Source: Chloroflexia bacterium
Lineage (GTDB): Bacteria > Chloroflexota > Chloroflexia > Thermomicrobiales > UBA6265
DNA length: 5,099 nucleotides
Direction: 5' to 3'
Assembly (NCBI GenBank): GCA_013698495.1
Contig: JACCUV010000101.1
Coordinates: 1-5,099 of the forward strand
In this document: piece by piece, positions 1 to 4,493 of the stretch
Layout: the number at the start of each line of letters is the position of its first letter
How positions within the stretch are numbered: position 1 is the first letter of the stretch
Notes under the pieces: generated by a model
What the model was told of the DNA's origin: nothing
Seen by the model: the letters and a program-made list of their open reading frames with translations, nothing else
The model's database searches: none
Position numbers and translations under genes: made by a program

Positions 1-514
1 TGACGATCGCCTGGGCGATCCCGACCCGCCGCAACATCCCGCCGGAGAGCGACTTCATCCGCGTTCGCGCCCGATCTTCGAGGCCGACACGTTGGATCGC
101 GAGAGCGACGGCGGTCTTGACTTCCCCGGGCGGCATTTCCTTGAGCAGCGCGAAGTATTCGATGAACTCAAAAACGGTGAAGTTGGGGTAGTACCCGAAT
201 TGTTGCGGGAGGTAACCCAGCCGTCGACGAATTTGGCGCAACTCGTCGTGGTTGTCCGGATCGCGCCCAAGCAACCGGATCGACCCCCGCGACGGTTTGA
301 GGACTGTCGCCAGGGCCCGCAGCAAGGTGGTTTTCCCGGCGCCGTTCGGGCCGAGAAATCCGAAGACGCCCGTTCCGGCGGAAAGGTCGATGCCAGTCAA
401 CGCCTGATGGCGACCGAAGGCATGCCGAACATTCCGCAGGAGCACACCCGAAGCGCCCGTCCGTTCGCGAGGCGCGGCAATAGTTCCTGGTCTCGACTCT
501 GTTGCTACAACCAT
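1..514 (-). CDS. ABC transporter ATP-binding protein (partial, N-terminal 171 residues)
   Basis: This is the nucleotide-binding subunit of an ABC transporter, probably an ABC-2 type exporter of the BcrA/CcmA class, acting on the inner face of the membrane. Visible in the 171 residues are Walker A (GPNGAGKTT, 55-63), a Q-loop (YLPQQ, 101-105) followed by FGYYPNFTV, and the signature LSGGM (156-160) followed by RRVGIAQAIV. Walker B, the D-loop and the H-loop lie beyond the left edge, so catalytic completeness cannot be judged. The signature ends in M instead of the usual Q, a common variant in this class. The start is the ATG at 514, with AAGGGA (524-529) nine bases upstream. It overlaps the end of the preceding membrane-protein gene by 10 nt, which implies translational coupling. 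About 25 residues precede the ABC core, slightly longer than typical. The transported substrate cannot be inferred. Confidence 0.93.
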   Translation of the reverse strand, partial: MVVATESRPGTIAAPRERTGASGVLLRNVRHAFGRHQALTGIDLSAGTGVFGFLGPNGAGKTTLLRALATVLKPSRGSIRLLGRDPDNHDELRQIRRRLGYLPQQFGYYPNFTVFEFIEYFALLKEMPPGEVKTAVALAIQRVGLEDRARTRMKSLSGGMLRRVGIAQAIV

Positions 515-1269
515 CCCGCAAGTTCCCTTCGCTTGGCGCCATCGCCGCTGACCCACATCGTTACCCCGAGCGACACCGCGATGATGGATAGATACACCGG
601 AGCCAACGTCTCCAGGGTCGATTCCGACACCGCGGCCGCCAGCCGATCGTCCCGGTACTGCGCGGCGAGGACGATCGCGCCCCACACCGCGAGCGCCGCG
701 CCGCCGCCGATCGTCGCCGAACGCGACACCACCGCCACCGCCAGACCAAGCAGCGAAATCGCGACCATGGGCAGCAACCACAGCACGGTTACCTCGGAAG
801 CGCCTGGCACGATCACTGTCGCCAGCGCCCCCAGGATCGCGTTGGTCACAAACACGACGCTCACGCGCAGCAGGAGAATCATCCGCGCCGAAGTCGGCAT
901 CGTCCGGGAAATCTCGTAGGTGGGGTCCGCTCCGGCGCCGTAGGCGAAGGCAACCGCGACACCGGCGAGCGCGGGCGCCAGCAGCGGCACGACCGGCGTG
1001 GCGGTGAAGTTTGCAACAACCGCGCCGAGTATGAATACGGCTGCACTGGCCAGAATCCAGGAGAAGATCAGCGAGGGTGTCGTCACCAATGCCCGCGCCA
1101 GGGCAGGTGATCGCAGCAGCGATCCGGCGACGCGTTCGATCCGGCTGGTCGATATCGACCAGAGCGTTCCAGTCACCCCCAGCCAGACACGATCGAGGTT
1201 GACATCGAGTGTGTGCATCTCTTCCTCCGTCACACCGGGGTCGAATGAGCTTGGTGTTTGCGTCGTCAT
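505..1269 (-). CDS. Six-helix integral membrane protein between an ECF sigma factor and an ABC ATPase
   Basis: I do not recognise a named family. The 254-residue product has a cytoplasmic-looking N-terminal region of about 65 residues (acidic at 9-27, basic at 43-59) and then six hydrophobic segments at about 66-88, 93-112, 130-152, 160-181, 187-204 and 222-241. It ends in a short basic tail (KRRELAGWL). Two roles are plausible: an ABC-2-like membrane subunit for the adjacent ATPase, or a membrane anti-sigma factor whose N-terminal region holds the sigma factor encoded just upstream. No HxxxCxxC zinc anti-sigma motif is present. The ATG at 1269 overlaps the sigma stop codon (ATGA, 4 nt). An excellent ribosome binding site, AAAGGAGAT (1276-1284), sits inside the end of the sigma gene. 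The stop overlaps the ATPase start by 10 nt. The gene is clearly real; its function is inferred only from context. Confidence 0.88.
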   Translation of the reverse strand: MTTQTPSSFDPGVTEEEMHTLDVNLDRVWLGVTGTLWSISTSRIERVAGSLLRSPALARALVTTPSLIFSWILASAAVFILGAVVANFTATPVVPLLAPALAGVAVAFAYGAGADPTYEISRTMPTSARMILLLRVSVVFVTNAILGALATVIVPGASEVTVLWLLPMVAISLLGLAVAVVSRSATIGGGAALAVWGAIVLAAQYRDDRLAAAVSESTLETLAPVYLSIIAVSLGVTMWVSGDGAKRRELAGWL

Positions 1270-1859
1270 CGCTCGATCTCCTTTCCAGGCGCCTGTTTCA
1301 TGCGTTGCCGGAGCTTGAAGACCCGGCTCTTGATCGTGCCGGTCGGGACATCGAGCTCGGCCGCGATCTCGACCAGCGATCGATCTTCGAGAAAGACGCG
1401 GCGCGCGAGGTCGTGGGATTGACTACCGGGAGCGCCGGCGGCGGCGAACGCCTGTTGCAATTCGATCCGGGCGATCGCCTGATGCGATGGATCGACTCCG
1501 GATTCAGCGCCGGATCCGAAGAGTTCATCGAACGAGGCATCGATCCGGCCGTGCGCCCGCAGCCACAACGCGGACTGACGCCGCGCGATTCCCCAGAGCC
1601 AGCCGCCCAGTTCACCCAAGCCGGTGTAACCGTGTGCCCCGCGCCACACCGCCAGGAACGTTTCCTGAAGCACATCTTCGACGGCCGAGACCGGCAACGA
1701 CCGCCGCAAGCGCGCGGCAAGCCATGGCGCATTGCGTTCGTAAATCTGGCGCAACGCCAGTTCGTTACCGGTCGCCACCGCGCGGATGAGATCGAGATCG
1801 GTAACGACGGATTCCAGGTGATCGCGCGTCGCGCTGCTTGTCGAAGCATCGTCGTCCAT
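1266..1859 (-). CDS. ECF-family RNA polymerase sigma-70 factor
   Basis: This is an alternative sigma factor that would direct RNA polymerase to a small regulon, probably including its own operon. Counting from the ATG at 1859 (197 residues), sigma region 2 spans about 24-101, with the core-binding and -10 recognition stretch EDVLQETFLAVWR (61-73). Region 4 spans about 132-188, with the helix-turn-helix SLVEIAAELDVPTGTIKSRVFKLRQR. There is no region 1.1 or region 3, and the length is normal for ECF factors. Three starts are stacked: GTG 1865, ATG 1862 and ATG 1859. AAGG (1865-1868) lies five bases before ATG 1859 but overlaps the GTG, so I prefer 1859; the GTG would add two residues. Its stop overlaps the start of the next gene (ATGA), placing it first in the operon. 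An internal linker rich in G, S and A (about 115-150) separates the two domains, as usual. Confidence 0.93.
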   Translation of the reverse strand: MDDDASTSSATRDHLESVVTDLDLIRAVATGNELALRQIYERNAPWLAARLRRSLPVSAVEDVLQETFLAVWRGAHGYTGLGELGGWLWGIARRQSALWLRAHGRIDASFDELFGSGAESGVDPSHQAIARIELQQAFAAAGAPGSQSHDLARRVFLEDRSLVEIAAELDVPTGTIKSRVFKLRQRMKQAPGKEIER

Positions 1860-1901
1860 CATCACCTTGTCTGTTGCGCATTTTGGCGAAATGGTTCACG
1901 G

Positions 1902-1951
1902 AGATGTCTTGCCCATCGTGACAGACGGCCGAGTGGAGGCCGAAGACATCT
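1902..1951 (-). promoter_or_regulatory. Inverted repeat in the leader of the sigma/ABC operon
   Basis: A perfect 9-bp inverted repeat, AGATGTCTT (1902-1910) and AAGACATCT (1943-1951), encloses a second one, CGGCC (1926-1930) and GGCCG (1938-1942). The right arms abut and the left arms are separated by 15 nt. It lies between the predicted promoter and the sigma start. It could fold as a leader hairpin or serve as a protein-binding site. No T-run follows, so it does not look like a terminator. The function is inferred. Confidence 0.4.
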
Positions 1952-1964
1952 TCACCTGTGCTCC

Positions 1965-1993
1965 CCTATACTTGGACGTGCTTGCAAAAGCAA
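1965..1993 (-). promoter_or_regulatory. Candidate sigma-70-type promoter of the sigma/ABC operon
   Basis: Read on the minus strand, TTGCTT (1988-1993) is separated by exactly 17 bp from TATAGG (1965-1970). Four of six bases match the -10 consensus and three of six the -35. Transcription would start near 1957, giving a leader of about 100 nt before ATG 1859. I saw no convincing ECF-type GGAAC...CGTC pair in this spacer. Confidence 0.4.
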
Positions 1994-2031
1994 ATTGGTA
2001 GAGCAACGAACCAAACGGGTGGACGACAGAA

Positions 2032-2061
2032 TCGACAGGGCCTCGCCAGGACAAGTGTTAA
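2032..2061 (+). promoter_or_regulatory. Weak candidate promoter for the WGSxF membrane protein gene
   Basis: TCGACA (2032-2037), 18 bp, then TGTTAA (2056-2061) is the best pair I found on the plus strand ahead of the GTG at 2145. The -35 is close to consensus but the -10 matches only three of six bases. The divergent spacer (1866-2144) must hold the promoters for both directions, so this is a placement guess. Confidence 0.2.
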
Positions 2062-2144
2062 CGCCGGTCGATCCAGGTCCGCCCCTACGACAATCGGGAA
2101 TGGCGACTACGACAGACAAAGCGCCGCCTTAGGGGGACAACACA

Positions 2145-2687
2145 GTGCCGTTCGACGACGGAAGCCAATTGGGGGAACTGCTGGATTGGCTGGCGAATGC
2201 TATCGCCAGCCTCGGGTTCTTCCTGCCGATTGCGGTCATCCTGCTCTTCAACATGTTCGGCAAGAAGGACAAGGACAAGCGGGAAACCCAGCCATCCGCG
2301 CCCTCACGGCGACAGGCGACGACCACCCAGCGCCAGCAGGGCCAACCACCCACCCCGGTTCCCGGGCCCTCATTTCCGTTTGGGCCACCGTCGTGGATGG
2401 AAATGGAAACGGCCGCGCCCGCGCCGCCGCCGAAACGAGCGCGCACCGTGGCGCCTCCATCCCAATGGGGTTCCGGTTTCAGCGAACGACGCGACGATGA
2501 CGGCCCGCTGCGTTGGGGTTCCGCGTTCGACGCCAACGACGCCGAGCACGCCGACCACGCGCTCAAATGGGGCTCGGCTTTCGACAACCAGCGCGAGAAA
2601 ACGAAATTTGGGTTCGACGACACCCAATGGAAGTCCGGGTTCGCCTCGAAATCGAAGGAATCCGAGCCGAAGATCACGGTTGGGTGA
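2145..2687 (+). CDS. Small single-pass membrane protein with four W-[GK]-S-[GA]-F motifs, unknown function
   Basis: I do not recognise this 180-residue protein. It has a short acidic N-terminus, one hydrophobic helix at about 17-38, and a positive stop-transfer patch KKDKDKR (40-46). This predicts N-out/C-in topology with a long cytoplasmic tail. The tail starts with a Q/P/T-rich linker (48-106) and continues with four short repeats: QWGSGF (107-112), RWGSAFD (123-129), KWGSAFD (141-147) and QWKSGF (161-166), at steps of 16, 18 and 20 residues. A related KFGFDD lies at 154-159. The segments between repeats are charged and probably disordered, so the repeats look like a multivalent binding ligand. 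The GTG start at 2145 is supported by AGGGGGA (2131-2137) seven bases upstream. The gene diverges from the sigma/ABC operon and is alone in its transcription unit as far as the window shows. Confidence 0.8.
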   Translation: MPFDDGSQLGELLDWLANAIASLGFFLPIAVILLFNMFGKKDKDKRETQPSAPSRRQATTTQRQQGQPPTPVPGPSFPFGPPSWMEMETAAPAPPPKRARTVAPPSQWGSGFSERRDDDGPLRWGSAFDANDAEHADHALKWGSAFDNQREKTKFGFDDTQWKSGFASKSKESEPKITVG

Positions 2688-2712
2688 CGCTTTGCAATCT
2701 TGCATACAGACC

Positions 2713-2868
2713 GTCATTCTGGCGAAGGAAGAATCGGCGCTGCTGGATACCGGCGCTGCCGGTACGCATCAGCGTACGCCGGATTCCCATGGTGTCAGGG
2801 ACCAACTTTATCGAAAGCGCTTCGCGCGGGGACCCTTCCCCGTCGCTGACGCTCGGGGTCAGGGTGAC
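2713..2868. repeat. Degenerate hairpin-rich intergenic repeat element
   Basis: The element is bounded by imperfect inverted ends, GTCATTCTG (2713-2721) and CAGGGTGAC (2860-2868), which match at seven of nine bases. The left 23 bases match 18 of 23 with the repeat at 4152-4174. Inside are three hairpins: TACCGG/CCGGTA (2748-2764, loop 5), GTACGC/GCGTAC (2762-2777, loop 4), and ACCCT-T-CCCCG / CGGGG-TC-AGGGT (2832-2865, loop 11). It contains no open frame worth calling. From memory, similar GTCATTC..GAATC and CCCTT..AGGGTGAC strings are dispersed between genes in Chloroflexota and other bacteria. It fills most of the 349-bp gap before lacI. Confidence 0.5.
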
Positions 2869-2967
2869 GGCACGAGAACGGGCGCCGCCATTGCTTGAAC
2901 CGCCAATTCCGCGGCTGTTTTACGGCTATGCTCGGCAGAAACGCCATCGCAAAGGAATATCGTTGCA

Positions 2968-2996
2968 TTGCGTTTCCGACGCACACAGCGTACGCT
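2968..2996 (+). promoter_or_regulatory. Weak candidate promoter of the lacI-type gene
   Basis: TTGCGT (2968-2973), 17 bp, then TACGCT (2991-2996). Both hexamers match only three of six bases, although the key TA...T positions of the -10 are present. The -10 would sit inside the 14-bp palindrome and transcription would start just before the 12-bp palindrome at 3009. That geometry suits a repressor shutting off its own promoter. Confidence 0.25.
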
Positions 2997-2998
2997 GT
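2985..2998. promoter_or_regulatory. Perfect 14-bp palindrome upstream of lacI-type gene
   Basis: ACAGCGTACGCTGT is fully self-complementary. Its centre lies 23 bp from the centre of the next palindrome (3009-3020), about two helical turns, and 45 bp before the start codon. Its sequence differs from the 12-bp palindrome, so it may be a site for another dimeric regulator or a low-affinity second operator. Confidence 0.45.
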
Positions 2999-3008
2999 TC
3001 CGCGCACT

Positions 3009-3020
3009 GTAAACGTTTAC
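3009..3020. promoter_or_regulatory. Probable LacI-family operator (autoregulation)
   Basis: GTAAACGTTTAC is a perfect 12-bp palindrome with a central CG. LacI/GalR repressors place a hinge-helix leucine into a central CpG of such operators. It lies 16 bp upstream of the ATG of the LacI-type gene and overlaps the expected start of transcription, so self-repression is the simplest reading. Confidence 0.75.
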
Positions 3021-3036
3021 GGCGATTGAGGGAACC

Positions 3037-4125
3037 ATGCGCGCAAAAGGTCCAACCCTGTACGAAGTAGCCGAACGGGCTGGCGTTTCGATTGCGACCG
3101 TGTCGCGGGTGGCGCGTGGGCTGGGCCAAATTTCGCTCGAAACCCGCACCAGGGTGCTGGCCGCGATCGACGACCTCAATTACCATCCCAGCCACTTTGG
3201 ACGGGCCCTGGTCAAGCGCCAACATGGCACGCTTGGCATCGTCTTCCCCGGTTTGCGCGGTCCCTACTACTCGGAAGTGATCCACGGTTTCGAAGTCGAG
3301 GCCATCGCCGCCGGGATGAGCCTGCTCATTCTGGGCGCCGAGCATTTGCCCAGCGCCGACGCCCAGGTGCTCGGCATGGCCGACCGCGCCGATGGCCTGG
3401 CGATCATGGGCGGCACGATCGGCGACGCCCTGATCCAGCGGCTCGCCCGCCGCGACGTGCCGATTGTGACTATGGCCCGCGCGAAACTCCCCGGAATTCC
3501 GAATGTACGAGTCGACAACTACGCAAGCACCCTCGCCCTCGTCACCCACCTCATCCACGAACATGGCTACAGACGCCTGGAGTTCGTGGGCAATATCGTC
3601 GGCGCCCCCGATGCATTGGAACGTTGGCGCGGTTTCGAGCGGGCGCATCGCGATGCTGGTCTCGATCCTCCCTCGGAACCGCTCTCCTCGGCCTTCGAGC
3701 ACACCTCCGGAATGCAGGCCGCCTTGCACATCCTCGATCTCCCGGAGCGGCCGCGGGCGATCGTTTGCGGAAACGACGAGATCGCCTCCGGGATGACGAG
3801 CACGTTGGCCGCGGTCGGCGTCCGGGTCCCCCACGAAATCGCTGTCACCGGTTGGGACAACAGCCCGTTTGCGCGCTACACGACTCCCCCACTGACGACC
3901 ATCGCCCAACCGGCCCGCGCCCTCGGCCAACAGACGGCCACGATGCTGCTCGCCCTCATCGCGCGCAACGGCGATGTTGAGGAGGAGGTCGTACTTTCCA
4001 CCGAACCGATCATTCGCGCCAGTTGCGGTTGCCGATTCGACCCATCTACCAGATTTGCGATCGTGAATCGGCAGCCCAACAGTCACAAGGAGGGAGCCAT
4101 CATCGACGAACTCGTCCTTGCCTGA
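3037..4125 (+). CDS. LacI/GalR-family transcriptional regulator
   Basis: This is a 362-residue DNA-binding regulator, probably responding to a sugar or related small molecule. The N-terminal helix-turn-helix (LYEVAERAGVSIATVSRVA, 8-26) and the hinge helix (NYHPSHFGRAL, 48-58) are clear. The usual PNxxARxL hinge is here PSHFGRAL, with N to S and A to G changes, but the minor-groove leucine (L58) is kept. The periplasmic-binding-like effector domain spans about 65-332. Family landmarks in it are VRVDN (157-161), GNDEIASG (245-252), GWDN...TTPPLTTIAQP (272-292) and the closing RASCGC (327-332). A 30-residue tail after CGC is longer than usual. The start is the ATG at 3037 with GAGG (3028-3031) five bases upstream. 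The palindrome at 3009-3020 suggests self-repression. Genes for sugar uptake usually adjoin such regulators, but only a signal-peptide remnant follows here, so the regulated pathway is unknown. Confidence 0.95.
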   Translation: MRAKGPTLYEVAERAGVSIATVSRVARGLGQISLETRTRVLAAIDDLNYHPSHFGRALVKRQHGTLGIVFPGLRGPYYSEVIHGFEVEAIAAGMSLLILGAEHLPSADAQVLGMADRADGLAIMGGTIGDALIQRLARRDVPIVTMARAKLPGIPNVRVDNYASTLALVTHLIHEHGYRRLEFVGNIVGAPDALERWRGFERAHRDAGLDPPSEPLSSAFEHTSGMQAALHILDLPERPRAIVCGNDEIASGMTSTLAAVGVRVPHEIAVTGWDNSPFARYTTPPLTTIAQPARALGQQTATMLLALIARNGDVEEEVVLSTEPIIRASCGCRFDPSTRFAIVNRQPNSHKEGAIIDELVLA

Positions 4126-4132
4126 AGGGTGT

Positions 4133-4181
4133 TGTCATTCCGAGGAACACTGTCATTCCGAGGAACGAGGAATCCTTCCTC
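4133..4181. repeat. Tandem intergenic repeat (GTCATTCCGAGGAAC type)
   Basis: TGTCATTCCGAGGAAC occurs twice (4133-4148 and 4151-4166) with a period of 18. The second copy continues into GAGGAATCC, as in the longer form at 2713-2735. GAGGAA-TCC-TTCCTC (4167-4181) forms a perfect 6-bp hairpin with a 3-nt loop. No T-run follows it, so terminator function is doubtful. It starts eight bases after the lacI stop codon. Only two copies and no real spacers make a CRISPR reading untenable. Confidence 0.6.
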
Positions 4182-4247
4182 CACGACAACCGCAAACAAC
4201 ACGCAAACCAGAGTCGTGCAACTCAATCAATCTCCAAAGGGCAATAC

Positions 4248-4493
4248 GTGAACACGTGAAACCCAATCGTCGTGTCGCAAGCCACAGCCTGTTCCGGCGA
4301 CTCCTGCCGTTCCGCCTCCCAAATCAATCGCCGGTCACTGGTCCAGGGCGCCGCGTTCAGCGCAGCGGGCCTGGCCCTGGGCAGCTTTCACCCCGCCCTC
4401 GCCGCGCAAGACGAGTACACGCGCCTCTTGCTCAACTCGATCCCGAATCCATTCGCCGCCCCGAACGTGCCAACCGTGCTCGACCGGGTTTGA
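4248..4493 (+). pseudogene. Remnant of a Tat-exported protein (twin-arginine signal peptide plus stump)
   Basis: The open frame from GTG 4272 encodes 73 residues. It has a twin-arginine motif NRRSLV (19-24), a hydrophobic stretch of about 25-38 rich in A, G and L, and an AxA site (ALA, 42-44) before AQDEYTRLLL. Only about 29 mature residues follow before TGA at 4491. GTG 4272 has no ribosome binding site. A GTG at 4248 in the same frame has AAAGGG (4236-4241) six bases ahead, but hits TGA at its fourth codon (4257). This suggests a nonsense mutation in an original longer N-terminus, plus loss of the 3' part. Tat-exported solute-binding proteins often sit beside LacI regulators in Chloroflexota-like genomes, so such a protein is my guess. 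The last 62 nt overlap the MFS gene tail to tail. A genuine tiny secreted protein is the alternative. Confidence 0.42.

Noticed and set aside
92..919. Long plus-strand open frame (275 codons)
   Set aside because: It lies opposite the ABC ATPase and membrane protein genes, shows no domain pattern, and is rich in R, P, S and T as expected of a GC-rich shadow frame.
2812..2824. AAGCGCTT palindrome inside GAAAGCGCTTCG as a third LacI-type operator
   Set aside because: Only the inner 8 bp are symmetric, it is more than 210 bp from the start codon, and it lies within the repeat element.
2832..2865. Strong hairpin as an intrinsic terminator for the 2145-2687 gene
   Set aside because: The stem is stable but no run of T follows and it is about 145 bp past the stop codon. 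It is better described as part of the repeat element.
2926..4086. 386-codon minus-strand open frame
   Set aside because: It is antisense to the clearly real LacI-family gene and has shadow-type composition (H, G, R, D-rich) without recognisable motifs.
4133..4166. Two direct 16-bp repeats as a possible CRISPR
   Set aside because: The copies are separated by two bases only, there is no spacer, and no cas genes are present. They match the dispersed intergenic repeat type.
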